From Halorhodospira halophila (GTDB lineage Bacteria; Pseudomonadota; Gammaproteobacteria; Nitrococcales; Halorhodospiraceae), in assembly GCF_016653405.1 (NCBI RefSeq), contig NZ_NHSN01000025.1:124001-188000 (forward strand): a stretch of 64,000 nucleotides of DNA. Reading direction: 5' to 3'. Both the position numbers and the translations under genes were made by a program. A model generated the notes under the pieces. It had not been told where the DNA came from. It searched no databases and saw only the letters and a program-made list of their open reading frames with translations. Of this stretch, positions 47,562 to 57,895 are shown one piece after another (position 1 is the first letter of the stretch; each line of letters opens with the position of its first letter).

Positions 47562-50508
47562 CCTGCTGACCCTGTTCCTGGTGGGGGTCGCCTACCTGGG
47601 GCTGCTGTTCGTCATCGCCTTCGCGGTAGACCGACGCTGGTTCCCGCGGGCGGTGGTCCGTCACCCGGTCTTCTACGTCCTCGCCCTGGGTGTCTACGCC
47701 ACCACGTGGAGCTACTACGGCTCGGTGGGCTTCGCCGACGAGCACGGCCTGATCTTCGCCACCATCTACCTCGGGGTCACCGCCGCCTTCCTCCTGACGC
47801 CGGTGCTGCTCGCCCCCCTGCTGCGCCTGACCAGCAACCAGCAGCTAACCTCCGTGGCCGACGTCTTCGCCTTCCGCTTCTCCAGCCAGTTCGCTGGCGT
47901 CCTGGTCACCGCCATCATGCTCGCCGGCATCCTGCCCTACATCGCCCTGCAGATCCGTGCCGTGGCCGAGTCGACCCTGGTGCTCACCGGCGGGGGCCAC
48001 GACCCGCGCCCCCTGGCGCTGGCCTTCTGTCTGATCGTGACGGTCTTCGCGATCATCTTCGGCGCCCGCCACGTCACTCCGCGGGTGAAGCACACCGGGC
48101 TAGTGGTCGCCATCGGCCTGGAGAGCCTGGTCAAGCTCGGCGCCCTACTGATGGTCGCCTGGGTGGCCGTCGACCTCGCCTTCGACGGCCCGGCGGGCCT
48201 GTCGGCATGGCTGCGCGAGCAGCCACAGCAGACGGACGACTTCTATCAGCCGGCGCTGGAGGGGCCGTGGCTGAGCCTGCTCACCCTGACCTTCGCGGCC
48301 GCCTTCCTGCTGCCACGCCAGTTCCACATCCTCTTTACCGAGAACCTGTCGCCGCGCAGCCTGACCCGCGCCAGCTGGGCCTTCCCGCTCATGCTCCTGC
48401 TGCTGGCGCTGGCGGTGCCGCCGATCCTCTGGTCCGGCACCGCGCTGGATGCCGGCACGGCCCCCGATTACTACGTACTCGGCCTGGCCGCCCTATCCGG
48501 CTCCGAGCCGCTGACCCTGCTGGTGTACCTGGGGGGCATCTCGGCAGCGACGGCGATGATCGTCGTCTCGACCCTGGCCCTGTCGTCGATGACCCTGAAC
48601 CACCTGGTCATGCCGCTGATCAAGTCGCTACCGCATCAGGAGCCCGACCTGTACGCCACCCTCCGCTGGACCCGGCGGTTCCTGATTACCCTGCTCATCG
48701 TCTTCGGGTTCACCTTCTACGAGTTGCTCGACCGCACCGAAGCGCTGGTCGAGTGGGGGCTGATGTCGTTCCTGGCCATGGCGCAGTTCCTGCCCGGGAT
48801 CATCGGCGTCCTCTACTGGCAGCGAGCCACGGTCTACGGCTTCGTGGCCGGCCTGCTCGGCGGTGCGCTGATCTGGCTAGACACCGTGCTGCTGCCGGCA
48901 CTGGCTGGCACCGAGCCGTTCTTCCTGCTCGGCTTCCCCCAGGCCCGAGAGAGCGCCACTGAGCTCTACGGCATCGCCACCTTCTGGTCCCTGGCCCTCA
49001 ACGGCCTGCTCTTCGTGGGCGTCTCACTGTTCACGCCGCAGCGCTCGGCGGAGCGACAGGCCGCCGAGGTCTGCCGCGACCAGACGGCAGCGGTCGCACC
49101 CGGCACCCTGCAGGCGGCCTCGCCCTCGCAGTTCGTGGTCCAGCTAGCACCGGTCACCGGCGAGGAAGCGGCACGCCAGGAGGTCTCCCAGGCGCTGCAC
49201 GACCTGGGGCTGCAATGGAGCGAAAACCGGCCCGACCGCCTGCGCGCCCTGCGCGATCAGGTCGAGCGCAACCTCTCCGGGATGATGGGGCCGATGCTCG
49301 CGCGGATGATCGTCGACAAGCGGCTCCAGCTCGACCGGACGGCCCGCACGGCGCTGACACACAACATCCGCCAGATCGAGGAGCGTCTGGAGTCCTCACG
49401 CAACCGATTCCGCGGCCTCGCCGCGGAACTCGACCGACTGCGCCGCTACCACCGCCAGATCCTTGAGGACCTGCCTCTGGGGGTCGTAGCGGTCACCACC
49501 CACGGCCGCGTGGTGCGCTGGAACACGGCGATGCAGGGCCTGTCCGGCATCCCGGCGAACACCGCGCTGGGCTCAAGGATCTGCGACCTGCAGGCACCGT
49601 GGGATTACCTCCTGGACCGGTTCCTGACCATCGAGCAACCACAGCACCAGGAGCAGATCCCGCAATCCGGCGGTGAGCAGCGCTGGCTGTCGCTGCACAA
49701 GACGTGCATCCGCGAATCCGGCCGCGGGCGGACCGGAGACACCCTGATGATCATCGAGGACATCACCCACATCCGCCGCCTCGAGCGGGAGCTGGCCCAC
49801 AGCGAGCGGCTGGCCTCCATCGGCCGACTGGCCGCGGGCGTGGCACACGAGATCGGCAACCCGGTGACCGGCATCGACTCCCTGGCACAGAACCTGCGCG
49901 GCGAGTCCGACCCCGAGATCCTGCGCGAGAGCGTCGACGAAATCCTCGAACAGACACGCCGGATCAACAACATCGTGCAGACGCTGATCGGCTACGCCCA
50001 CGCCGGCTGCGCCGACGAGCGAACACCGGACCCCGTGCCGCTGAGCGAAGTTGTCGAAGAGGCGCGCCGGCTGGTCCAGCTGAGCAAGCGCGGCCAGGAC
50101 CTGGAGATCGACAACCAGCTCTGGGCCGAACTCCAGGTCCGCGGCGACCGCCAGCGGCTGGCCCAGGTCTTCGTCAACCTCTTCTCGAATACGGCCGACG
50201 CCTGCGGCCCTGGCGGACGGATCGCAATCTCGGCGCGCCGGCACGGCGACCGCGTGCAGATCCGCGTGGTGGACAACGGCCCGGGGATCCCGGCCGAACT
50301 GCTTGATAAGGTGATCGAGCCGTTTTATACCACCAAAGCCGTGGGTCAGGGCACCGGCCTCGGCTTGCCGCTGGTCTACAACATCGTCAGTGAACAGGGA
50401 GGCGAGTTCTCGATCACCGCCGACAGCGGCGGCACCACGGCGTGGATCACGCTGCCGGTGCTCGATGCCGCGCCGCCGGCCGAGCACGCCGCGACCAAGG
50501 AGGAATAA
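47551..50508 (+). CDS. cbrA: SSS-type sensor histidine kinase CbrA
   Basis: A 985-residue kinase. Residues about 1-490 form a sodium/solute-symporter (SLC5-like) domain with some 13 membrane segments; a STAC-like linker and a PAS domain (about 640-725, LPLGVVAVTTHGRVVRWNTAMQGLSGI) follow. The kinase core has its phosphorylated His766 in VAHEIGNP and an ATPase domain with N box NLFSNTADA, DNGPGIP and GTGLGLP. The length equals that of Pseudomonas CbrA. CbrA controls use of carbon and nitrogen sources and can itself transport histidine. The response regulator gene follows six bases later. The start is a GTG overlapping the small upstream gene. Confidence 0.93.
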   Translation: MTFDLLTLFLVGVAYLGLLFVIAFAVDRRWFPRAVVRHPVFYVLALGVYATTWSYYGSVGFADEHGLIFATIYLGVTAAFLLTPVLLAPLLRLTSNQQLTSVADVFAFRFSSQFAGVLVTAIMLAGILPYIALQIRAVAESTLVLTGGGHDPRPLALAFCLIVTVFAIIFGARHVTPRVKHTGLVVAIGLESLVKLGALLMVAWVAVDLAFDGPAGLSAWLREQPQQTDDFYQPALEGPWLSLLTLTFAAAFLLPRQFHILFTENLSPRSLTRASWAFPLMLLLLALAVPPILWSGTALDAGTAPDYYVLGLAALSGSEPLTLLVYLGGISAATAMIVVSTLALSSMTLNHLVMPLIKSLPHQEPDLYATLRWTRRFLITLLIVFGFTFYELLDRTEALVEWGLMSFLAMAQFLPGIIGVLYWQRATVYGFVAGLLGGALIWLDTVLLPALAGTEPFFLLGFPQARESATELYGIATFWSLALNGLLFVGVSLFTPQRSAERQAAEVCRDQTAAVAPGTLQAASPSQFVVQLAPVTGEEAARQEVSQALHDLGLQWSENRPDRLRALRDQVERNLSGMMGPMLARMIVDKRLQLDRTARTALTHNIRQIEERLESSRNRFRGLAAELDRLRRYHRQILEDLPLGVVAVTTHGRVVRWNTAMQGLSGIPANTALGSRICDLQAPWDYLLDRFLTIEQPQHQEQIPQSGGEQRWLSLHKTCIRESGRGRTGDTLMIIEDITHIRRLERELAHSERLASIGRLAAGVAHEIGNPVTGIDSLAQNLRGESDPEILRESVDEILEQTRRINNIVQTLIGYAHAGCADERTPDPVPLSEVVEEARRLVQLSKRGQDLEIDNQLWAELQVRGDRQRLAQVFVNLFSNTADACGPGGRIAISARRHGDRVQIRVVDNGPGIPAELLDKVIEPFYTTKAVGQGTGLGLPLVYNIVSEQGGEFSITADSGGTTAWITLPVLDAAPPAEHAATKEE

Positions 50509-50514
50509 CCCCAA

Positions 50515-51879
50515 ATGGCCGACCTGCTGCTCATCGAGGACGAATCGGTCATCCGCAAGGCCCTGGAGCGGCTGCTGAGCCGTCACGGGTACAGTGTCCA
50601 CCAGGCCGACTCTCTCGAACAGGCCCAGGAGCGCTGGAACCTGGACGCCTTCGACCTGATCCTCGCCGACATGCGCCTGCCCGGCGAGCCCGGCACCGAG
50701 GCCATCGAGCGCACCACGGCCCCGGTGATCATCATGACCAGTTACGCCAGCGTGCAGTCGGCGGTGGAAGCCATGCGCCAGGGCGCAGCGGACTATATTG
50801 CCAAACCCTTCGACCACGACGAGCTGCTGCTGCTCGTCGAGCGCACCCTCAAGGAAGGCCGGCTACAGCGCCAGAACGCCGCCCTCAAGGCCCACGTCGA
50901 GCGCGATTACCCGGTCACCGGCATCGTCGGCAACTGCGAGGCGATGCGGGCGGTCTTCGAGCGCATCCGCAAGGTCGCCCCCACCGATACCTCGGTGCTG
51001 ATCCTGGGCGAATCGGGCACCGGCAAGGAGCTGGTGGCCCGGGCGCTGCACGAGCAGAGCGAGCGCCACGAGGGGCCTCTGGTGGCGGTGAACTGCGCGG
51101 CGATCCCCGACGGACTGATCGAAGCAGAGCTCTTCGGTCATGAGCGGGGCGCCTTCACCGGCGCCGTCGGCGCCCGTGCGGGGCTAGTGGAATCCGCCGA
51201 CGGCGGCACGCTGTTCCTGGATGAGATCGGCGAATTGCCCCAGCAGGCCCAGGGACGACTGCTGCGGGTCCTCCAGGAGGGGGAGATCCGGCGCATCGGC
51301 TCGACACAGGCCCGGCGGGTGAACATCCGCCTGGTGGCCGCCACCCACCGCGACCTCAAGAGCCTGGCCGGCGCCGGCGAGTTCCGCGAGGATCTATTCT
51401 TCCGGATCAACGTGATGGAGATCCGCCTGCCCCCGGTGCGCGAACGCGCCCCGGACATCCCCGAACTCGCCCGCTTCCTGCTGGAGAAGACCTGCCAGCG
51501 GCTCAACCGCGCCCCTCTGGAGCTCTCGCAGGCAGCCATCGACGCCATGGGCGCATACTCCTGGCCGGGCAACGTGCGCGAGATGGAGAACACCATCGAG
51601 CGGGCGGTGATCCTCAGTGAAGGCAACACCATCAGCCCGGATATGCTCGGCCTGCCCGCGGCCGAAAGCGCGGCAGCCGGGTCCGAATCCGGCGCCACGG
51701 CCGAGACTGGCCCACGCCAGGACCTGTCCCTGGAGGACTACTTCCGCCAGTATGTCCTGACACACCAGGATCACATGACCGAGACCGCCCTGGCCCGAGG
51801 GCTCGGCATCAGCCGCAAGGCGCTGTGGGAGAAACGACAGCGCCACGGGATCCCACGGCCGGGTAGCAACCGGGCGTGA
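50515..51879 (+). CDS. cbrB: NtrC-family response regulator CbrB
   Basis: A 454-residue sigma-54 activator: receiver domain with Asp52 in LILADMRLPG, AAA+ domain with Walker A GESGTGKE and an intact GAFTGA loop that contacts sigma-54, and a Fis-type HTH at the C-terminus (ETALARGLGISRKALWEKRQRHGIPR) that closely resembles CbrB. It is expected to activate catabolic genes in response to CbrA. In Pseudomonas it also drives the small RNA crcZ just downstream; no such RNA is recognisable here. Confidence 0.93.
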   Translation: MADLLLIEDESVIRKALERLLSRHGYSVHQADSLEQAQERWNLDAFDLILADMRLPGEPGTEAIERTTAPVIIMTSYASVQSAVEAMRQGAADYIAKPFDHDELLLLVERTLKEGRLQRQNAALKAHVERDYPVTGIVGNCEAMRAVFERIRKVAPTDTSVLILGESGTGKELVARALHEQSERHEGPLVAVNCAAIPDGLIEAELFGHERGAFTGAVGARAGLVESADGGTLFLDEIGELPQQAQGRLLRVLQEGEIRRIGSTQARRVNIRLVAATHRDLKSLAGAGEFREDLFFRINVMEIRLPPVRERAPDIPELARFLLEKTCQRLNRAPLELSQAAIDAMGAYSWPGNVREMENTIERAVILSEGNTISPDMLGLPAAESAAAGSESGATAETGPRQDLSLEDYFRQYVLTHQDHMTETALARGLGISRKALWEKRQRHGIPRPGSNRA

Positions 51880-51880
51880 C

Positions 51881-51932
51881 GTGTTACCTTTCGACACACC
51901 TGTGGACCGGAAGGCGTGCAACCTCGTAACAC
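51881..51932 (+). promoter_or_regulatory. Inverted GTAACAC motifs upstream of acs
   Basis: GTGTTACC (51881-51888) and GTAACAC (51926-51932) are opposite copies of one motif in the 159-base gap before acs. A TATCCT (51943-51948) just downstream could be a -10 element without a good -35, suggesting dependence on an activator. The same GTAACAC sequence recurs twice before the DUF294 gene. Confidence 0.4.
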
Positions 51933-52038
51933 TTTGCTCTGCTATCCTCCCCGCGTGACCAGAGCGCGGGCACTTACGGCCGGGTCGTCGCCAGGAGACG
52001 GCCAGCTTGACCGACCAGAAATCCGGGAGGAGAGAACG

Positions 52039-53976
<1,938 letters not shown>

Positions 53977-53986
53977 GGCGGGAGAC

Positions 53987-54014
53987 GGACGGGGCCGGGC
54001 AACCGGCCCCGTCC
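53987..54014 (+). terminator. Terminator hairpin after acs
   Basis: GGACGGGGCCGG pairs perfectly with CCGGCCCCGTCC over 12 bp, closed by a GCAA (GNRA-type) tetraloop and followed by TGCTGTTCCTG. It begins 11 bases after the acs stop. Confidence 0.8.
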
Positions 54015-54060
54015 TGCTGTTCCTGAACCCGGACCCTAGAACACCAAGCCCTAGAGACCC

Positions 54061-54255
54061 ATGTCACCCTGGATCTACTTTCTCGTAACCCTCGCCATCG
54101 CCTGGCACGGGCTGACCTACAAGGACCCGGACGGCGATCACCCCACTGTGCACCTGCTCTTCGGCTGCATCGCCCTGATCTTCGCGATGCGCTTTCTCTT
54201 CGTCGATATCCTCGGGCTGCCGATCCTCGGCGTGGCGCCGCTGGACGCGGCCTGA
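54061..54255 (+). CDS. Small membrane protein of unknown function
   Basis: A 64-residue protein with two hydrophobic segments (about 2-17 and 28-55) separated by a short polar turn (YKDPDGDHPT). I do not recognise a family. It lies between two hairpins, one after acs and one after itself, so it is probably read from its own weak promoter or by read-through from acs. The start codon is an ATG preceded by AGAG without a strong ribosome site. It resembles a DUF4212-type symporter small subunit only in size. Confidence 0.5.
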   Translation: MSPWIYFLVTLAIAWHGLTYKDPDGDHPTVHLLFGCIALIFAMRFLFVDILGLPILGVAPLDAA

Positions 54256-54267
54256 ACCACGCCACGG

Positions 54268-54291
54268 CACGGCCCGTTGAGGCGGGCCGTG
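54268..54291 (+). terminator. Terminator-like hairpin after the 64-residue gene
   Basis: CACGGCCCG and CGGGCCGTG form a perfect 9-bp stem with loop TTGAGG, twelve bases after the stop codon. A GT-rich tract (GTGGGGTTGGG) follows on the plus strand. It separates this gene from the convergent TPR gene. Confidence 0.6.
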
Positions 54292-54393
54292 GTGGGGTTG
54301 GGTCGGGTAGAGAGAAAGGCGGGACGGACATCCCACCCGGCAGGATCGGGCACGGCACGGCAGACGCCGCACCATCCCCTCTCTTCTGATGCG

Positions 54394-54993
54394 CTAGTCG
54401 GGCCGCTGCGTATAGGCCCGCTGCTGGCTGTCCTTCTCCGGATCGGAAAGCTTGCGCTCCGACTCCGGCAGCGCCAGTTGTTCCTCGATATAATCAGCCC
54501 GCTCGGAAATGCTCGGCTGTCCGTCCGGACCCATGTGGAAGAACCGGGTCAACCACCCCGGGCCGTCGTCCACGGCCTCGTCCAGCTCCGCCGCTTTGCG
54601 GTAATCGGCCAGCGCCTTTTCGTGCTCGCCAAGCCGGTCATAGGCAATGCCCCGATTCGCGTAGGCGCCGGCGAATTCCGGGTCGATCCACTCGATGAAC
54701 CGATCGTAGAGGTCGATAGCGCGCTCGAACTCGCCGAGCTCGAGCAGCGTGGTCGCCTTGCCCAGGTGGGCGTAACGGTGCTGCGGCGCCTCCTCCAGCG
54801 CCCGGGAATACTCTTCCAGGGCGCGCTCGTAACGCCGATCCTGGAAGGCACGGTCGCCGGCGATGGTCTTCACATCGCCCGGGCCCCGATCCGGTGCCAC
54901 GCCCTGGTACAGGGCATAGCCCAGCGGCAGGAGCGCCGCCACGATGGCGATCACCACCCAGGTCCGGTACCCCCGCTCGGTAATCTTGATCAT
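54394..54993 (-). CDS. Membrane-anchored TPR protein
   Basis: A 199-residue protein with one N-terminal membrane segment (about 11-29) and three tetratricopeptide-like repeats: AGDRAFQDRRYERALEEYSRALEEAP, AHLGKATTLLELGEFERAIDLYDRFIE, and ANRGIAYDRLGEHEKALADYRKAAEL (residues about 45-150). The C-terminus is acidic and low-complexity. TPR proteins scaffold complexes; its partner is unknown. Its ATG overlaps the stop of the 78-residue gene, so the two are coupled and probably work together at the inner membrane. Confidence 0.85.
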   Translation of the reverse strand: MIKITERGYRTWVVIAIVAALLPLGYALYQGVAPDRGPGDVKTIAGDRAFQDRRYERALEEYSRALEEAPQHRYAHLGKATTLLELGEFERAIDLYDRFIEWIDPEFAGAYANRGIAYDRLGEHEKALADYRKAAELDEAVDDGPGWLTRFFHMGPDGQPSISERADYIEEQLALPESERKLSDPEKDSQQRAYTQRPD

Positions 54994-55226
54994 TGCAACA
55001 CACCCAACGTTGCGGAATTCAGGAAGAAAGAAAACACCGGCAGGATGATGGCGGTCAGCACGCGGGCCCGCCGTTTCTGCCCCGCCAGCTCCTCTTCGGA
55101 CAACTCCCGATCCAGTCTCCGCTGCAGCCGCCGGACGCTCAACACCCAAATCCACTGACTGACGGGATAGAAGAGCAGGACGACCAGCAAAACGACCCAG
55201 AACAGGAATTGAAGCGTCGGATCCAT
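54990..55226 (-). CDS. Small two-segment membrane protein coupled to the TPR gene
   Basis: A 78-residue protein with a hydrophobic N-terminus (FLFWVVLLVVLLFYPVSQWIW), a charged middle (RRLQRRLDRELSEEELAGQKRRAR) and a second hydrophobic segment near the C-terminus. No family was recognised. It starts 36 bases after a hairpin that follows the SSS symporter gene and is coupled by ATGA to the TPR gene. The pair looks like a small independent operon. Confidence 0.65.
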   Translation of the reverse strand: MDPTLQFLFWVVLLVVLLFYPVSQWIWVLSVRRLQRRLDRELSEEELAGQKRRARVLTAIILPVFSFFLNSATLGVLQ

Positions 55227-55262
55227 ATCGCTCGCTCGAATGAAGCCTTCTGGAAGGAAGGG

Positions 55263-55291
55263 GCGTAGGGGACCGAAATGGCCCCCTACGC
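55263..55291 (-). terminator. Terminator-like hairpin after the SSS symporter gene
   Basis: GCGTAGGGG (55263-55271) pairs perfectly with CCCCTACGC (55283-55291) around an 11-base loop, 35 bases downstream of the symporter stop on the minus strand, and is followed by CCCTTCCTTCC on that strand. Confidence 0.6.
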
Positions 55292-55326
55292 TTCCCGGTC
55301 AAAGTGATCCGATGATCACCGACCCG

Positions 55327-57618
55327 TTACGGACGGCTGACGTCGTAGCGGGCCTTGCCCTGATCCTCGTCGAAGAGGACCTCGATTTCCTTCTCGGGCA
55401 CGGTGCTCATCTCACACTTGTAGCAGGTGAACCACATCATGTAGATACCGATCACCCACCACAGCAGCTGCCAGACCCAGATGGACGGCAGGCCGAAGAA
55501 CCACCAGGTATCGGGGTTGGTCGGATCGCCGAAGACCCAGTTGCCCAGCAGGGCGCCCGGACCGAAGGCGAAGATCCACCAGCCGATGACGATGGTGAAG
55601 GCGATCGGGATCAGGTGACGCTTCTCGGCCGGCAGCGACGCATGCTCACGCAGGAAGGCGTGCACCGTCATGCGGTGATCGTAGTCTTCCTTGTTGTTCT
55701 GCGTCATTGCCGAGACGATCACGGCCACCAGGGCGTTGAGCACCAGGCCCCACCCAGCCGAGTGGATGGTCAGCGGCCAACGACCCCAGGGCACGTCGAC
55801 GCCCATCGCCGCCAGCAGGTCGATGCCGAGGTTCTCGGTCATCAGCACGGCGATGATGCCCACGCTCAGGCCCCAGACGACACCCGGACGGGTGAGCCAG
55901 GGGAAGAAGCAGATGGCTGCCAGGGGCACCCACATCTGCGTACCCATCGCGGTGGCCAGACCGCCGAGCAGCACCAGGGCGTCGGTGGTCACCGTTGCCA
56001 CGGTCAATGCTGCAAGCACCAGGATGGTGACGAAGATCCGCCCCGCCACGACCTGGGTCTGGTTGCTGGCGTTCGGCATGATGTAGCGACGCAGCAGGTC
56101 ACGGGTGAACATGCCACTGGTGGTGGACATGTACGCCGCACCGGTGGACTGCATGGCCGCCAAGGCACAGACCGCCAGCAGGGCCGCCAACCAGGGCGCT
56201 GCCGCCTCCAGCATATTCAGCAGCTGGGGCACCAGCTCGCTGTCACCGCCCCGATCCAGGGACAGGTCCAGCCAGGCCCGCTCGAGATCCCCCGGCAGGG
56301 CTGCCAGCCAGTCCGGATCCATGTTGCGCGGATCCTCACCAATGGACAGCGCCGCCAGACCGGCCGCAATGACCTGCTCGACCTCCTGACGGTTCAGCTC
56401 GGGGTGCTCGGCCTGGATCATGCCACGCTGCATGACCGCCGAGGGCACCAGCGGGCTGAGGTTCATGCCGTCCAGGGACTCACCGGCATCGAGGCGCTGG
56501 CGCACCTCGTCGACTAGCCCCCGGTGTTCCGCACCCGGCTCGAACAGCGTCCGGTACTCGGCCAGCTCCTCGCCGTACTGGTCGGAGAAGATGTCCTTGG
56601 CGAACTCGGTGTTGCCGCCCAGGCCGTGGGTGGCCATTGCCTGGATCGCCAGGAACGTGAACATCAGGGCACCGACGCCCAGCGGGGACATCCAGGTCTG
56701 CTGCGGCGCAAACGGCCGCGGGTTCTGGTTGGAGAACGCCCACATGGTGAACGAGGGCGAAGCCATGATGCCGCCCAGCGCCAGCATGTAGGTGATGTTC
56801 ATCACGCCGGTCCAGACGCCGCCCTGGGCATTGGCCGCGGCACCGACCCACTGGATGGCACCCGGGATGGCGACGTAGCCGCTGGCACCGGAATCACCCG
56901 GGACCATGCCCGGCGAGATCTCCCCAGCACCGCCGGTGGCCGTCTCCCACTCGACGAGGCCGGCAATCACGTGCGTGAAGTTGTTCCAGCCGCCGATGTA
57001 GTAGAGCGCCACGATGCCGATGACGAAGATACCCGCCATGAGCAGCACGGCCTGCGCCGCATCCACGTACGCCACGGCACGCAGACCGCCCGAGGCCACG
57101 TAGAAAAGCACCACCGCGGACAGCAGCCACATGCCGATCTCGACGCCCATCCAGCCGTCGGTGAGCACGTGGAACAGGAAGCCCGAAGCGCGCAGCTGGA
57201 TCCCCAGGTACGGCACCGCAAAGATCAGCGCCACGATGAGGATCAGGATGCGGATCGAGTCCGTCCGGAAGTAGTCCGCGAACATCTCGCCCGGCGTGAC
57301 GTAGCCCCAGCGCTTGCCGATCATCCATTGGCGCTTGAGGAACAGCATGCCGGTAAACGGGATGCAGATGGAGTAGAACGAGGCGTAGGCGTACTGCAGG
57401 CCGGCCTCGTAGATCAGGCCCGGGTGGCCCACGAACGTCCATCCCGAGAAGGACGTGGCCGTCGCCGCCAGTATGAAGACCCACATACTGACGGAACGCC
57501 CAGCCACGAAGTAGTCGCTGGCTGTGCGCGACCAGAGGTATCCCTTGATACCCCAGAAGATGCAGTAGCCCCAGTACAGGCCTACAAACACCAACAGCCA
57601 TATGGCCATAGCTGACAT
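55327..57618 (-). CDS. Sodium:solute symporter (SSS) family transporter with a large hydrophilic insertion
   Basis: A 763-residue symporter. The core motifs are SASDYFVAGRS-like TASDYFVAGRSVSMW near residue 35, TATSFSGWTFVG and GGLRAVAYVDAAQAVLL. About 150 hydrophilic, acid-rich residues (roughly 340-495) are inserted between central membrane segments, making it much longer than ActP or PutP (about 500-590). The ATG at 57618 follows GGGGGAGACG. Divergence from the DUF294 gene and nearness to acs suggest uptake of acetate or another small organic acid; this is inferred from context. Confidence 0.85.
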   Translation of the reverse strand: MSAMAIWLLVFVGLYWGYCIFWGIKGYLWSRTASDYFVAGRSVSMWVFILAATATSFSGWTFVGHPGLIYEAGLQYAYASFYSICIPFTGMLFLKRQWMIGKRWGYVTPGEMFADYFRTDSIRILILIVALIFAVPYLGIQLRASGFLFHVLTDGWMGVEIGMWLLSAVVLFYVASGGLRAVAYVDAAQAVLLMAGIFVIGIVALYYIGGWNNFTHVIAGLVEWETATGGAGEISPGMVPGDSGASGYVAIPGAIQWVGAAANAQGGVWTGVMNITYMLALGGIMASPSFTMWAFSNQNPRPFAPQQTWMSPLGVGALMFTFLAIQAMATHGLGGNTEFAKDIFSDQYGEELAEYRTLFEPGAEHRGLVDEVRQRLDAGESLDGMNLSPLVPSAVMQRGMIQAEHPELNRQEVEQVIAAGLAALSIGEDPRNMDPDWLAALPGDLERAWLDLSLDRGGDSELVPQLLNMLEAAAPWLAALLAVCALAAMQSTGAAYMSTTSGMFTRDLLRRYIMPNASNQTQVVAGRIFVTILVLAALTVATVTTDALVLLGGLATAMGTQMWVPLAAICFFPWLTRPGVVWGLSVGIIAVLMTENLGIDLLAAMGVDVPWGRWPLTIHSAGWGLVLNALVAVIVSAMTQNNKEDYDHRMTVHAFLREHASLPAEKRHLIPIAFTIVIGWWIFAFGPGALLGNWVFGDPTNPDTWWFFGLPSIWVWQLLWWVIGIYMMWFTCYKCEMSTVPEKEIEVLFDEDQGKARYDVSRP

Positions 57619-57767
57619 TACGCGTCTCCCCCTCACATTTCTGGAGTTATGAGGTGTTGCACCCCCCACAGGGGGCGGCAAGCACCTAGCGAAAAACGTG
57701 CCACCCTTGCGTGGCCCGCTAACCCGCTGATGCACCTGGGCGCCGGTCCCGGCCTCCCCGCGCGGAC

Positions 57768-57820
57768 GTTACCCGCGGTAACAGGCCACGTTCCCGCAGG
57801 TAACACCGGTGAGTAACACC
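57768..57820. promoter_or_regulatory. GTAAC-rich operator region between the SSS and DUF294 genes
   Basis: GTTACC and GGTAAC (57768-57782) form a perfect 6-bp inverted repeat around CGC. GTAACACC is then directly repeated at 57800-57807 and 57813-57820, 13 bases apart. The direct repeats end 11 bases before the -35 element of the DUF294 promoter, where an activator would bind. The motif also occurs upstream of acs. Confidence 0.55.
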
Positions 57821-57831
57821 CGCACAGTGGT

Positions 57832-57860
57832 TTGTCTCCGCGGCCGGGCTTGGGCATGAT
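57832..57860 (+). promoter_or_regulatory. Candidate sigma-70 promoter for the DUF294 gene
   Basis: TTGTCT (57832-57837) and CATGAT (57855-57860) are separated by exactly 17 bases and lie about 36 bases before the start codon. Both elements are only moderate, in keeping with help from an activator at the GTAACACC repeats just upstream. Confidence 0.5.
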
Positions 57861-57895
57861 CAAAGCGAGCAGACGCCCGCACAGGAGAAGCGCCA

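Noticed and set aside
51900-51925. Sigma-54 promoter (GG-N10-GC) before acs
   Set aside because: The nearest GG and GC pairs have 12 or 7 bases between them and do not match the -24/-12 consensus.
51880-52038. CrcZ-like small RNA downstream of cbrB
   Set aside because: The 159-base gap has none of the repeated AANAANAA-type Hfq/Crc motifs of CrcZ and directly leads into acs.
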